From assembly GCA_023443625.1 (NCBI GenBank), contig JAEZTQ010000011.1, positions 62,001 through 126,000 of the forward strand: a stretch of 64,000 nucleotides of DNA. Direction: 5' to 3'. The notes under the pieces were generated by a model, which was not told the origin of the DNA, made no database searches, and was given only the letters and a program-made list of their open reading frames with translations. This DNA comes from Bacillota bacterium. Lineage in GTDB: Bacteria; Bacillota_A; Clostridia; Lachnospirales; Lachnospiraceae. Numbering within the stretch: the first letter of the stretch is position 1; every line of letters begins with the position of its first letter. Shown one piece after another: positions 7,172 through 15,634 of this stretch. The position numbers were made by a program, and so were the translations under genes.

Positions 7172-10013
7172 TATCTCTGAATATCGTCAGGACATTATCC
7201 GCCTTAGTGAGGAGATGAATCCGGAGAAAATTGAAAAGGTTTGTAAGGCGCTTCTGAAAGCGTATTATAAGAATAAACAGATTTTTGTTGCAGGTAACGG
7301 TGGAAGTGCCGGGACTGCAAATCACTTCGTCTGTGACTTTGGGAAGAATGCAGTGAAGTCTGATGCTCACCGTCCGCATGTTCTCTCCCTGTGTGCTAAT
7401 ATGGAGGTTATCACCGCACTGGGGAACGATTTTTCCTACGATGAAATCTTTTCGCAACAACTTAAAAACCTGATGAAAGAAGGTGACCTTCTGCTTTTAA
7501 TTTCCGCAAGCGGTAATTCGCCGAATGTGGTGAAGGCTGCAGAGTATGCAAAATCATGCGGCGGAGCAGTCATCGGCTTTGCGGGTTTTTCCGGCGGAAA
7601 ATTACAGGAGCTTGCCGATATCTGCATCTGTGTTCCGTCCGAATCCTACGAGCAGATTGAAGATATCCACATGATGCTCACGCACATTTTGGTTTGCTAT
7701 TTTAAGGAATTAAAGCTCTTTCAGAAGATCCCGTGGCAGCCATCTGCATGTTTGGAGCAGTTTGATAAAGATGATAGAGCATTCTCTCGAAGCATCGCCG
7801 CAGAAAGCTTTGTACTTCTTAAAAATAACGGCACTTTACCGCTTAAAAAAGAAGCACCCGTCGCTCTCTTTGGCAGGACGCAGTTTGATACTTGGAAGAG
7901 TGGCTACGGTGCAGCAGATCTGTGGGCAGTGCCTGTTGTTCCTTTTGCGGAGGGAATGCAGAAAGAGGGTAATGTTTATCTCCCACTTTATCATGAATAC
8001 TATGACTTCTGTGCGGAACATTTTCAGAAATATATCAACACTGAGATGTATAAACGCATAAATTTTTTTAAGGAAATGGAAATTGCGGATGAAGCAATCG
8101 CAGAAGCTGCTGAGGTGTGTGAGACCGCAATTTTGTTTATCGGACGCTGTGCCGGTGAGGCAACTGACTGGCGTGATATTGAGGGCGAATACCGTCTGAC
8201 TGAGGCGGAGGAATCGCTAATTCGCCGTATATGCGATAAATTCCGCAAGACTGTTTTGGTTTTTAACATCCCTGCTCAAATGGATATTTCTTTTCTCAGA
8301 CGCTACTCGTTTGACGCAATATTGCATACTTTCCTTCCTGGCATGGAGGCAGGAAATGCTCTTGCTGATGTCATCTACGGCAATGTTACCCCGGGCGGCA
8401 AGCTCCCTGACAGCTGGGCGGAAACCTGTGATTGTTATCCGACCGCCCGTGGCGAGGTGACAAACGAAGTTGTTTACTCTGAGGGAGTCTACATGGGATA
8501 TCGCTATTTTGACAGTTTTAATAAAGAAGTAATCTTCCCGTTTGGCTTTGGGCTTTCCTATACAGAATTTCGCCATGAAACCTTAATGGTTGAGGTAGAT
8601 GGTATTACTGTAACCGCAAATATCCGTGTGACAAACTGCGGCAATTATTTAGGGCGCGAGGTGGTACAGTGTTACCTTTCCCCGCCTGACGGGCGCGTAG
8701 AAAAACCCTATCAGGCACTCTGCGGGTTTGAAAAAACTAAGCTCTTAGCTCCGGATGAATCTCAGGTTGTTTCTATAAAAATCGACCTCAGCGACTTTTC
8801 ATCATACTGCACAGAATCAGCGCTTTATATTTTGGAAGCAGGCGATTATCTTCTCCGTGAGGGAAAGAATTCGCGTGATACGAAAGTTATCTGTGTGCTT
8901 CGCCTTTCAGAAGAATTAATTTGCCGAAAGGTATCAAACCGTCTAACCCCTCTGCAAGAATTTGAGGTATTCCGAAGGTCAAAACAGATTGATGCAGAAC
9001 AATACAGCGTGCCTGTCTATGACCTGGATGCAACCGGCTACAAGCCAAAGGATAATTCAATTACTCTTGCGCCTGAAGCAATCAATATCGCAGCACAATT
9101 GACCAACGAGGAACTCATACTTCTCCTCAGCGGCAACAACGAGGAGAAGTGTAAGGCGTACGGAATTGATATAGAAACAGCTCTAATTGACGGCGAAGGT
9201 ACCCATACCCACAAAATCGATCGCCTAAAAATTCCTGCAACGACGATGCAGGATGGACCTTCTGGCATCCGTCTTTCTGCCTTCCAGACTGATGAAATCA
9301 AAGAAGAACTGATTAACGGAAAGGACTGCGTAGCCTATCCGAGTGCGATCTCTGTTGCAGCAACATGGGACAGAGGTCTTGCAGAATCTCTCACCAGACA
9401 TATTGCTCACGATATGGATCGCTATGGACTGCCTGGCTGGTGCGCACCGGGGGTTAATCTCCACCGCACCCCCTTAAACGGTCGGAATTTTGAGTATTTC
9501 TCTGAGGATCCATTTTTAAGTGCACAGATGGCAATACAGGAAATCAAGGGAATTCAGCAATTGCCGGATGGAAGTTCGAGTGGAAGATATGCAATTCTAA
9601 AACATCTGGCTTTTAACGAGATGGAAACCCTGCGACTCGAGTCAAATAGTATCGTAGAAGAGCAGACCGCAAGAGAACTTTATCTTCGTAGTTTTGAATA
9701 TGTCATTCGCTCGCAACCTCCGATGTCGATTATGACATCCTATAACAAAATTAACGGCAACTACACCGCAGCGTGTTATGATTTGTGTACTGCAATCTGT
9801 CGCGAAGAATGGGGGTATGAGGGGCTTTTAATTTCTGACTGGTTCATTGCTGCGAATGCGGAGGACTGTGTGAATGCCGGTAACGATATACTAATGCCGG
9901 GACGATATATTCCGAGTGATCATCTCAAAAACAATAAAATTGATCGCGCAAAAGCGCAGCAAAGTGCTGCGAGGCTAATTAATCTCCTGATGAAAACCAA
10001 TACTTTTTCTTAA
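7161..10013 (+). CDS. SIS-domain isomerase fused to a circularly permuted GH3 glycosidase
   Basis: The 950-aa product has no signal peptide and should be cytoplasmic. Residues 1-205 are a SIS domain of the GmhA type (FVAGNGGSAGTANHF, LISASGNSPNVVKAAEYA). About residues 220-480 match the GH3 alpha/beta sandwich domain (AAESFVLLKNNGTLPLKK, FLPGMEAGNALADVIYG, FPFGFGLSYTEF). A fibronectin III-like part follows at about 490-570. Residues 640-940 are the GH3 barrel, with KH at 814-815 and the nucleophile Asp893 in LLISDW. Thus the GH3 barrel comes last, the reverse of the usual order. Permuted GH3 enzymes are known; the SIS fusion is unusual. AAAGGG precedes the chosen ATG. Substrate is unknown, but a beta-glucoside or similar oligosaccharide is likely. 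Confidence 0.9.
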   Translation: MINNISEYRQDIIRLSEEMNPEKIEKVCKALLKAYYKNKQIFVAGNGGSAGTANHFVCDFGKNAVKSDAHRPHVLSLCANMEVITALGNDFSYDEIFSQQLKNLMKEGDLLLLISASGNSPNVVKAAEYAKSCGGAVIGFAGFSGGKLQELADICICVPSESYEQIEDIHMMLTHILVCYFKELKLFQKIPWQPSACLEQFDKDDRAFSRSIAAESFVLLKNNGTLPLKKEAPVALFGRTQFDTWKSGYGAADLWAVPVVPFAEGMQKEGNVYLPLYHEYYDFCAEHFQKYINTEMYKRINFFKEMEIADEAIAEAAEVCETAILFIGRCAGEATDWRDIEGEYRLTEAEESLIRRICDKFRKTVLVFNIPAQMDISFLRRYSFDAILHTFLPGMEAGNALADVIYGNVTPGGKLPDSWAETCDCYPTARGEVTNEVVYSEGVYMGYRYFDSFNKEVIFPFGFGLSYTEFRHETLMVEVDGITVTANIRVTNCGNYLGREVVQCYLSPPDGRVEKPYQALCGFEKTKLLAPDESQVVSIKIDLSDFSSYCTESALYILEAGDYLLREGKNSRDTKVICVLRLSEELICRKVSNRLTPLQEFEVFRRSKQIDAEQYSVPVYDLDATGYKPKDNSITLAPEAINIAAQLTNEELILLLSGNNEEKCKAYGIDIETALIDGEGTHTHKIDRLKIPATTMQDGPSGIRLSAFQTDEIKEELINGKDCVAYPSAISVAATWDRGLAESLTRHIAHDMDRYGLPGWCAPGVNLHRTPLNGRNFEYFSEDPFLSAQMAIQEIKGIQQLPDGSSSGRYAILKHLAFNEMETLRLESNSIVEEQTARELYLRSFEYVIRSQPPMSIMTSYNKINGNYTAACYDLCTAICREEWGYEGLLISDWFIAANAEDCVNAGNDILMPGRYIPSDHLKNNKIDRAKAQQSAARLINLLMKTNTFS

Positions 10014-10333
10014 GTTGGAAAGTATTCTATACGACCTTTTTATTAAACCTTACACAAATCCAACAAATTGATTAACTAATGAAAGTTATGGAGATCACTA
10101 ATAAGTATGATACATTTCCATGCGAACGAAAAGAAATCAGAATAAATTGAGATGACGATACTCCCTGGATAAAGATTTTATTATGGCATGCAACAAATTT
10201 TATGTATAGCGATTTGCTGCATGCCATAATAATGCCTAGTGATGAATAGGAAGAAATAAATACTTTGATATTCTCACGTTGACAAAAAATGACCTTCTGA
10301 AACTCGGAAAGCCTTGATTTCACTTGCTTTATT
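10014..10333. other. Non-coding interval after the SIS-GH3 gene
   Basis: No credible gene is visible. The only strong structure is a long inverted repeat at 10180-10230, listed separately. The open frame crossing it on the minus strand has no ribosome site and no protein-like sequence. Confidence 0.4.
10180..10230. repeat. 19-bp inverted repeat (hairpin)
   Basis: ATTATGGCATGCAACAAAT at 10180-10198 pairs with its near-perfect complement at 10212-10230, with one G-T wobble and a 13-base loop. It lies between convergent genes, but no T-run directly follows either arm, so it is not a typical intrinsic terminator. It could act as a bidirectional transcription barrier or be the remains of a small mobile repeat. 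Confidence 0.5.
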
Positions 10334-10708
10334 TTAAATTAGAATGGAACAGATTAATAATAATATTGTTACAAATGCAAAGCATATTGTTTTCCAGTAT
10401 CTATAATATAAAGCTTCTATTATTCCATATAATGAAAATGATATTGTAGTCATTAAAATAATATTGTGAAGATACTTATGAAGAATATAACATAATAAAG
10501 AACTTCCAAAGAATGCGATTCCAGATAATAGCATACAAATTACTTTTATCTTAATTTGTTTGTTTGAAATATTGTTTGGTAATTCTCCATGTTGTTTTCT
10601 AGCTAATTCTAATCCATTTTTTCTGGTTAAATAGCAAAGATTTGTGATGATTTCGGTAGCTCCGAGTGTAAGTAATAATGCTCTTAGTATCTCTTGTCCC
10701 CAAGTCAT
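10334..10708 (-). CDS. Small membrane protein co-transcribed with MarR
   Basis: The 124-aa product has about four hydrophobic segments; the clearest are LLSGIAFFGSSLLCYILH, IILMTTISFSLYGIIEALYY and ICFAFVTILLLICSILI. Its ATG overlaps the stop of the MarR gene (ATGA), so the two are translationally coupled. MarR regulators often control a transporter or membrane protein in the same operon, so a role in efflux, membrane stress or signalling is possible but not shown. The family is not recognised. Confidence 0.65.
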   Translation of the reverse strand: MTWGQEILRALLLTLGATEIITNLCYLTRKNGLELARKQHGELPNNISNKQIKIKVICMLLSGIAFFGSSLLCYILHKYLHNIILMTTISFSLYGIIEALYYRYWKTICFAFVTILLLICSILI

Positions 10709-11136
10709 ATGGATTCTCCCTTCAAATTGTCGATTATTTGGTTTAAAAATTTATATAATAGTTGTATATCATCTTCGGTAAAGCCTTTAATAGCCTTTTC
10801 TGTAACTTCGTTAACCATTCTTTCAATATCTTTTACAGCATTTTTTGCTTTTGGAGTTAAGCTAATTAAATATGCCCTTCTATCATTTTTACTAAATGAT
10901 TTTTCTATGTAGTCTTTTTCATATAATCTTTGTATAACTTCTCCTATAGTAGCTTTGTCTCCTAATAATTCATTAGCAATCTGTGATTGTGTCAGCGGTA
11001 TTCTGGTATCAAGCAATTTTAATACAGCCCATTGAGAAGTCGTAATATCATATTTACGTAAATAATTCTCCATTGTTCTTTTAATTAATTTTGAACTTGC
11101 ACCAAGCATGTATCCTAATACTTCTTGTATCTCCAT
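10705..11136 (-). CDS. MarR-family transcriptional regulator
   Basis: The 143-aa product has the usual MarR length and winged-helix motifs: TSQWAVLKLLDTRIPLTQSQ, then KATIGEVIQRLYEKDYIEKS and the wing NDRRAYLISLTPKAK. It acts as a dimeric DNA-binding repressor. RBS AAGGAGGACTT precedes the ATG. A consensus promoter and a perfect 16-bp palindrome sit directly upstream, which strongly suggests autorepression. The next gene downstream overlaps by four bases and encodes the membrane protein likely regulated with it. The effector is unknown. Confidence 0.92.
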   Translation of the reverse strand: MEIQEVLGYMLGASSKLIKRTMENYLRKYDITTSQWAVLKLLDTRIPLTQSQIANELLGDKATIGEVIQRLYEKDYIEKSFSKNDRRAYLISLTPKAKNAVKDIERMVNEVTEKAIKGFTEDDIQLLYKFLNQIIDNLKGESI

Positions 11137-11152
11137 AAGTCCTCCTTATAAC

Positions 11153-11214
11153 AATAGTAAGTATACATATAGTATGTATACTTACTATTATATTCTTTTG
11201 CATTTATATGTCAA
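11153..11214 (-). promoter_or_regulatory. marR promoter with overlapping 16-bp palindromic operator
   Basis: On the minus strand TTGACA (11209-11214) and TATAAT (11187-11192) are separated by 16 bases, an essentially consensus sigma-A promoter. AATAGTAAGTATACAT (11153-11168) and its exact complement (11174-11189) form a perfect palindrome with a 5-base spacer. The palindrome overlaps the -10 box and the expected transcription start. Repressor binding here would block RNA polymerase. Autoregulation by the adjacent MarR is inferred. Confidence 0.8.
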
Positions 11215-11400
11215 GAAAAATCTAAAACCCTTAATATTTATCCCCAGATTTAATTTACTTATTTATGGTAATCCTATATAGGAAGTCAATCTGTGATATA
11301 AAAAACGTGATTTTTACACTAATATAAAGAAAACATACACCATCGTAATCCCCGTACGTAAAAGGAGGCTATACACATCTTATATACATTATTTTAGTAA
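11215..11400. other. Non-coding interval between terminator and marR promoter
   Basis: No gene or clear regulatory structure is seen. AAAAGGAGG near 11359 resembles a ribosome site but no reading frame follows it. Confidence 0.3.
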
Positions 11401-11401
11401 C

Positions 11402-11447
11402 CAAAAAAACAGGGAAGCTTGATGCTACTAGCTTTCCTGTCTATTTT
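11402..11447. terminator. Bidirectional intrinsic terminator
   Basis: ACAGGGAAGC and GCTTTCCTGT form a 10-bp stem with one mismatch. A run of As precedes it and TTTTTT follows, so a T-run appears on either strand. On the minus strand it would terminate the lipoprotein transcript ending at 11520. Confidence 0.65.
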
Positions 11448-11519
11448 TTATTAAAGGAGAGACGGAATTTTTGTAAATGACTGCAAACTGAAATGACTTT
11501 ATATTATGCTAATAACTAA

Positions 11520-11714
11520 TTAGTCTGTATTAACTGGTTTATATAGATAAATAGAATAGTATTGACCGTATTCATATTCAATTCCATCTTTTTTAGACCC
11601 GCTATAAGGCATACAGTCAACATAGATACATGCCCATGGTTTTTTCTCATCACCATTATAAAGATAATAATTATAAAAAGTACCATGAGTTACATATGCA
11701 TCTTCATATATCAT
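11520..11714 (-). pseudogene. C-terminal part of the frameshifted lipoprotein
   Basis: This 64-codon frame (YVTHGTFYNYYLYNGDEKK, ACIYVDCMPYSG) has an aromatic-rich, beta-strand look typical of an extracellular domain, but has no signal peptide of its own. It begins at an ATG overlapping the stop of the lipoprotein upstream, with purine-rich sequence only about three bases before the ATG, too close for normal initiation. I read it as the tail of the same protein displaced by a frameshift near 11714. Alternatively it is a separate, coupled small protein. Confidence 0.45.
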
Positions 11715-12118
11715 TCTTCCTTCTTCATCGCAATGTTTTTTTCATTGTAATGAGTAATGCCATCAGGTACGTCTTTATACATTCCTCTTTCTTTTAAGTA
11801 AGATTTAATAAACTCTGCTTGTTGTTTGTCATCCACATCGGAATCAAATGAGAGTACGTCTGGTAATTTGCCACCCTTTGTTAATGCTTTTGGTTCGCTT
11901 GTACATAGAAATGACTCTTCAATATTTTCATTTTCAAAGTAGGAGATAGTATAACTTGATATGTCGGTTTGTTTTGATGTATTCGGCACAGCAGTTGGTG
12001 CGATCACATTGCTCACTGTTGCATTATGTACATTTTCATTCAAGTTATTTTGATTGCTGGCACATGATGTTGAAATAAATATAAACAAAAAAGTTATTAT
12101 GGCGAGTACTCGCTTCAT
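11711..12118 (-). CDS. Lipoprotein, probably truncated by a frameshift
   Basis: The 135-aa product starts with a lipoprotein signal (MKRVLAIITFLFIFISTSCAS, lipid-modified Cys19). A Ser/Thr/Asn-rich linker follows, then a short acidic domain (LSFDSDVDDKQQAEFIKSYL). RBS GAGGTGCTAAAGA precedes the ATG. It ends in a GAAGAAGGAAGAATGA stretch, where a one-base slip would join it to the next frame and give a protein of about 195 aa. It may be a working short lipoprotein, a pseudogene, or a site of programmed frameshifting. The family is not recognised. Confidence 0.6.
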   Translation of the reverse strand: MKRVLAIITFLFIFISTSCASNQNNLNENVHNATVSNVIAPTAVPNTSKQTDISSYTISYFENENIEESFLCTSEPKALTKGGKLPDVLSFDSDVDDKQQAEFIKSYLKERGMYKDVPDGITHYNEKNIAMKKEE

Positions 12119-12192
12119 TCTTTAGCACCTCTACGATTCTCGATTCATCTTTATAAAGTAAAAGCAACTAATTGTCTGGTAATTCTTTGTCA

Positions 12193-12648
12193 TTACAAAA
12201 TGAAATTAACGATTCCGTATATTGAATGACAAATCAAAAAAATTATTGTAAGAACTATTGCAATTACATTTTTTTTTGCAATAGCATAAAATAGAAATGC
12301 TAAGCATGGAGCAATACATAAATCTAAGATAACCAGCGGATTAGTCACGCCGTTATAATAAAAAGTCCATCCTACAAAATAGAGTAAACATGAAATAACT
12401 ATTCCAATTCGAAATGATTTATGTATTGTCTTTTCACAAGTCTTATTAATAATTAGACACAATATGATAATCATACCAACTTGACATATCGAAGCAATCA
12501 TATCCAAAGTATTTGTAACTGATTTAATTCTCAATATATCATTTGGAGCGGGAACTACAAACCAAATGAAATTCGGTATCATGATTACTCCAAAAAGTAT
12601 CAAAGCCCATATATCAAAACCTATTTTATAATTTTTTTTTATCTTCAT
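12193..12648 (-). CDS. Integral membrane protein, 151 aa
   Basis: Five hydrophobic helices are apparent: near residues 12-31, 50-68, 80-98, 103-123 and 128-148. The first loop holds VPAPNDILRIKSVTNTLDMI. AAAGGA lies about 11 bases before the ATG. It lies upstream of the lipoprotein on the same strand with about 75 bases between, so the two may share a transcript. No known domain is recognised. Confidence 0.6.
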   Translation of the reverse strand: MKIKKNYKIGFDIWALILFGVIMIPNFIWFVVPAPNDILRIKSVTNTLDMIASICQVGMIIILCLIINKTCEKTIHKSFRIGIVISCLLYFVGWTFYYNGVTNPLVILDLCIAPCLAFLFYAIAKKNVIAIVLTIIFLICHSIYGIVNFIL

Positions 12649-13199
12649 TATTCTACATTTCCTTTGTATTTTGACATCACTGACTTACTGAAATATCTTT
12701 TATTTTAACTTTAATAATTGTTAATTAATAATTTTAAACAATTTGTAAATATAAATATCTCTTGCATATAAAAGATATTAATCATCATATCATATAGTAT
12801 TTTTAATAACAACATATTCCAGAAATGAAAAATCGCCAGAAGTTAATAAACAAAGGACTTCTGACAAAAATAGTTAAGCGTGAGACGGGACTCGGACAAA
12901 TCCACGCACTCAAAAATCTAGTAGAATAAGAGGTTTGCAGCTTATACACTATGTATTACTCCTGAATTGTTAATATTGAATACACTCAGTATATCATATT
13001 GGCATAGACATTATAATTTGGATTTGATAAATTCTATCTGATGCTCCGAAATATCCGCAACAGTTAAAGACTTACATAATTAAACAATATCTTTTGTATA
13101 CCTACCGAAAATACTACCCGTCCATTGATAGGCTTGGTAGTTGGAACTGAATAAAAAGGGCAATGCAACTCATTTGTCTTTTTCGTCTTACTCCATGTA
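12649..13199. other. 551-base non-coding interval with a degenerate repeat
   Basis: No gene is visible. CAGAAGT/ACTTCTG near 12838-12867 can form a short stem. At 12880-12960 lies GAGACGGGACTCGGACAAAT, resembling a tRNA 3' half. After it comes AGAATAAGAGGTTTGCAGCT, related to repeats at 60185 and 60728. An old integration site or decayed element is possible. Confidence 0.4.
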
Positions 13200-14126
13200 T
13201 TAACTTTCGTATATGGCAGCTATATCATGTATTCTACGCTTCATTTCTGTACGGATATGTAATGGCTCTAAACACTCGCATTTATTCCCAAAACTGAAAA
13301 GAATATTGTAGTAGTATTCGTTCTCTATGAAAGGATAATTAACAATGTAATGACCATCACCGTCTGGCGAAAAGTGTTCATAAGTACAATAATCAAGTAC
13401 CCTGTCCATGATAGATTTATGAATACGAATTTTTATTTTTGTTTGCATAGTACTATCAGTATAATCTAACTGCGGTTTTTGATAATCTCGTGGTGTAAAA
13501 GATTCCTCTTGTATTTGTAGGTTTGATGTGCGGGATAGTTTAAATAAACGAAAATCATTTCTTTTATGGCAATACCCTTGCAGGTACCAATGACTACTTT
13601 TCAATACAAGCTGATACGGCTCGGCTGTTCGTACGGTTTTATTTCCGTAGCGGTCAGCATATTCAAACGAAAGTAGTTTGCTTTCCTGTATAGCTGTTTT
13701 GATAATCTCTAAATATGGTTGTATGTTCCTGTTGCCCATCCACGGACTTAAATCTATATATATTTGATTTGCTTTTAATTCAATGTCTTTTGCTCTGTCG
13801 GCGGGGATAAAACTCTTGACTTTCGCAAGGGCATTAACCAGTTCATCACCTCGTATCATGCCCGAAAGACTGGTAAGCCCTATCAAGATAGCTGAAAGGT
13901 CGGCAGTCGAAAAAACATTTCTATCAATCTTGTATTCCTGCATGATTTCAAAGCCGCCGCCCACTCCCGATGCCCCGCGAACAGGAATACCCGCCATGTT
14001 GATAGTATCTATGTCACGGTAGATTGTGCGGGGTGAAACTTCAAACATATCTGCTAGCTCCTGTGCGCCTATACGCTTTTTATCAAGGAGTATCATAATA
14101 ATGCTTACAAGCCTGTCAACTTTCAT
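13200..14126 (-). CDS. WYL-domain transcriptional regulator (YafY type)
   Basis: The 308-aa product has an N-terminal helix-turn-helix (IGAQELADMFEVSPRTIYRD, about residues 16-35) and a WYL domain in the centre (LLSFEYADRYGNKTVRTAEP, then SSHWYLQGYC). A C-terminal WCX-like extension follows. WYL proteins bind nucleic-acid or small-molecule ligands and act as transcription regulators. The start is at MKVDRL, where GGAGG lies about seven bases upstream; 21 additional codons in the open frame are not supported. It is divergent from the isochorismatase-like gene 118 bases away, which it probably controls. Confidence 0.88.
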   Translation of the reverse strand: MKVDRLVSIIMILLDKKRIGAQELADMFEVSPRTIYRDIDTINMAGIPVRGASGVGGGFEIMQEYKIDRNVFSTADLSAILIGLTSLSGMIRGDELVNALAKVKSFIPADRAKDIELKANQIYIDLSPWMGNRNIQPYLEIIKTAIQESKLLSFEYADRYGNKTVRTAEPYQLVLKSSHWYLQGYCHKRNDFRLFKLSRTSNLQIQEESFTPRDYQKPQLDYTDSTMQTKIKIRIHKSIMDRVLDYCTYEHFSPDGDGHYIVNYPFIENEYYYNILFSFGNKCECLEPLHIRTEMKRRIHDIAAIYES

Positions 14127-14244
14127 CTGATAACCTCCTTCCAAAATTTTTGTTATCATTATAGATTGTTGCCATACTGTTGTCAACAATTACAAGGTAT
14201 AATAAAAAGCAAACAAATCAATCTACCAATCTGGAGGAAATGTT

Positions 14245-14736
14245 ATGCAGAAAAAAGCCCTAGTAATAATCGATATTCAAAATGACATAACAAAGAATTA
14301 CAAGGATGTTATTGGCAATATCAATGAAGCTATTGATTGGGCAGTCAATAATAATATTCATGTTATTTATATAAGGCATGAAAATTTATCAGCTGGCACG
14401 AGGACTCTTAAACCCAATACATATGGGTCTGAATTAGCTTCAGACTTGAAAATAGTATCAAAACATGTTTTTACAAAATATAAAGGAAACGCATTAAGCT
14501 GTGAGGAATTTACAGACTTTATTAGAAAAAATGAAATATGTGATTTCTACATAGCAGGAGCAGATGCTGTTGCTTGTGTTAAATCAACCTGTTACAATTT
14601 ACGCAAGGCAGATTATGGCGTTAATGTCCTATCAGATTGCATTACCAGTTATGATAAAAGGAAAATTGACGAAATGCTACGTTATTATGAAAGTAAAGGT
14701 AGTAAAATTATTTATTTGAATGACCTATTAATTTAA
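14245..14736 (+). CDS. Isochorismatase-family cysteine hydrolase
   Basis: The 163-aa product has the catalytic triad pattern of the nicotinamidase/isochorismatase fold: Asp in VIIDIQNDIT, Lys in FTKYKGNALS and Cys in GADAVACVKST. These enzymes hydrolyse amides such as nicotinamide, ureidoacrylate or N-carbamoyl compounds in the cytoplasm; the exact substrate cannot be read from sequence. GGAGGAAATGTT precedes the ATG. It is transcribed away from the WYL regulator. A broken relative lies at 50325-50561. Confidence 0.88.
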   Translation: MQKKALVIIDIQNDITKNYKDVIGNINEAIDWAVNNNIHVIYIRHENLSAGTRTLKPNTYGSELASDLKIVSKHVFTKYKGNALSCEEFTDFIRKNEICDFYIAGADAVACVKSTCYNLRKADYGVNVLSDCITSYDKRKIDEMLRYYESKGSKIIYLNDLLI

Positions 14737-14782
14737 GCATGTCATTTTTGATCAGAAGGCAGAATCTGGTTTCTGACAGAAT

Positions 14783-14819
14783 AAAAAGAAAGTCCATCCT
14801 GTCGGATGAACCTTCTTTT
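14783..14819 (-). terminator. Terminator after tRNA-Gly
   Basis: Read on the minus strand, AAAGAAGGTTCATCC and GGATGGACTTTCTTT form a long stem with two mismatches around a 4-base GACA loop. It is followed by TTTTATT. It lies directly downstream of the tRNA and may also stop the hydrolase transcript from the other side. Confidence 0.8.
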
Positions 14820-14823
14820 CGTA

Positions 14824-14895
14824 AGCGCGAGACGGGATTCGAACCCGCGACCCTCGCCTTGGCAAGGCGATACTCCACCACTGAGCCACTCGCGC
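14824..14895 (-). tRNA. tRNA-Gly (GCC)
   Basis: The minus strand folds as a complete cloverleaf of 72 nt. The acceptor arm is GCGCGAG/CTCGCGC, the T-arm reads GCGGGTTCGAATCCCGT, and the anticodon loop TTGCCAA gives GCC. The discriminator is T and CCA is not encoded. A strong terminator follows. Degenerate T-arm-like sequences elsewhere in the window may be echoes of tRNA-targeted integration, but no element adjoins this copy. Confidence 0.95.
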
Positions 14896-15105
14896 ATATT
14901 TTGTATTGCTAGGTGCAAGAGCTATTTTAAAATAGAAGAGAGGTTTTGTCAAGAGCTTTTCTAGACAATTTTTTATAAGTTTTTTGATTTTGTTGATTTT
15001 TCTTCAATTACTAGAAATCATTCATATATTTGCCCATATATTATTAACTTTAAAAGTAAATAAAGTAGTAATTATAATAAATGATAATAGATTCGTACAT
15101 CTACA

Positions 15106-15143
15106 AAAGAAGAGGAAACCTCAGATAGGCTTCCTCCTCTTTT
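15106..15143 (-). terminator. Terminator after the Xre/membrane-protein pair
   Basis: On the minus strand AGAGGAGGAAGCC and GGTTTCCTCTTCT form a stem with two mismatches and a 7-base loop, followed by TTTTG. It lies 45 bases beyond the end of the membrane-protein gene. Confidence 0.75.
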
Positions 15144-15187
15144 AACAGTTCTTTTCCAGTAGCAGATAATCTCAAGAAGGTGGTATC

Positions 15188-15634
15188 TTACTCTTCTTCA
15201 TATTTTTTTTTCATATTCTGATTTTTGATCCAATAGGTTAAGCATATTAAGATTAAGCAGAAGCCGTTAAGAATATGCCCTGCTAAATCAGTGAGTACAC
15301 CATTTTCTATGAAGATTTCTTCTCCAGTGATTAGATGCTTAAGAGAAGATAAAAATAAGAATAATCCCGCAATACCTACCACTGTAAGAGAAACCCTACC
15401 TGGAGTAGAATTAACACCGTCATATGCTTCCTTTATTATCATTATTATTATACATGTTGTTAGTGGAAGCCATAAGTTAATCAGAAATAAGCCATAAGTA
15501 TTCATAGTTATTTCAAGTACACCCTGCACAAAAAAGGATAGAAGATTAATGAAAATAGCCACAAAAAAACCATATTGAAAGGCTTTTCCACGATCAATTA
15601 ATTGCTTTTCATCATAATCACCATTTTTATTCAT
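15188..15634 (-). CDS. Four-helix membrane protein paired with an Xre regulator
   Basis: The 148-aa product has four hydrophobic segments (about residues 18-41, 46-65, 80-97 and 116-136) and short charged termini (MNKNGDYDEKQ and NMKKKYEEE). GGGGAGGATAACTAA precedes the ATG, and the start directly abuts the stop codon of the upstream Xre gene. Pairs of a mini Xre regulator and a small membrane protein are common in Firmicutes, where the membrane protein may modulate the regulator. That role is inferred from arrangement only. Confidence 0.75.
   Translation of the reverse strand: MNKNGDYDEKQLIDRGKAFQYGFFVAIFINLLSFFVQGVLEITMNTYGLFLINLWLPLTTCIIIMIIKEAYDGVNSTPGRVSLTVVGIAGLFLFLSSLKHLITGEEIFIENGVLTDLAGHILNGFCLILICLTYWIKNQNMKKKYEEE

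Noticed and set aside
10072..10323. 83-codon minus-strand ORF
   Set aside because: No ribosome site, odd composition and it spans a long hairpin; treated as non-coding.
12880..12925. tRNA gene related to the tRNA-Gly at 14.8 kb
   Set aside because: The match covers only the 3' half and is degenerate; no anticodon arm is present.
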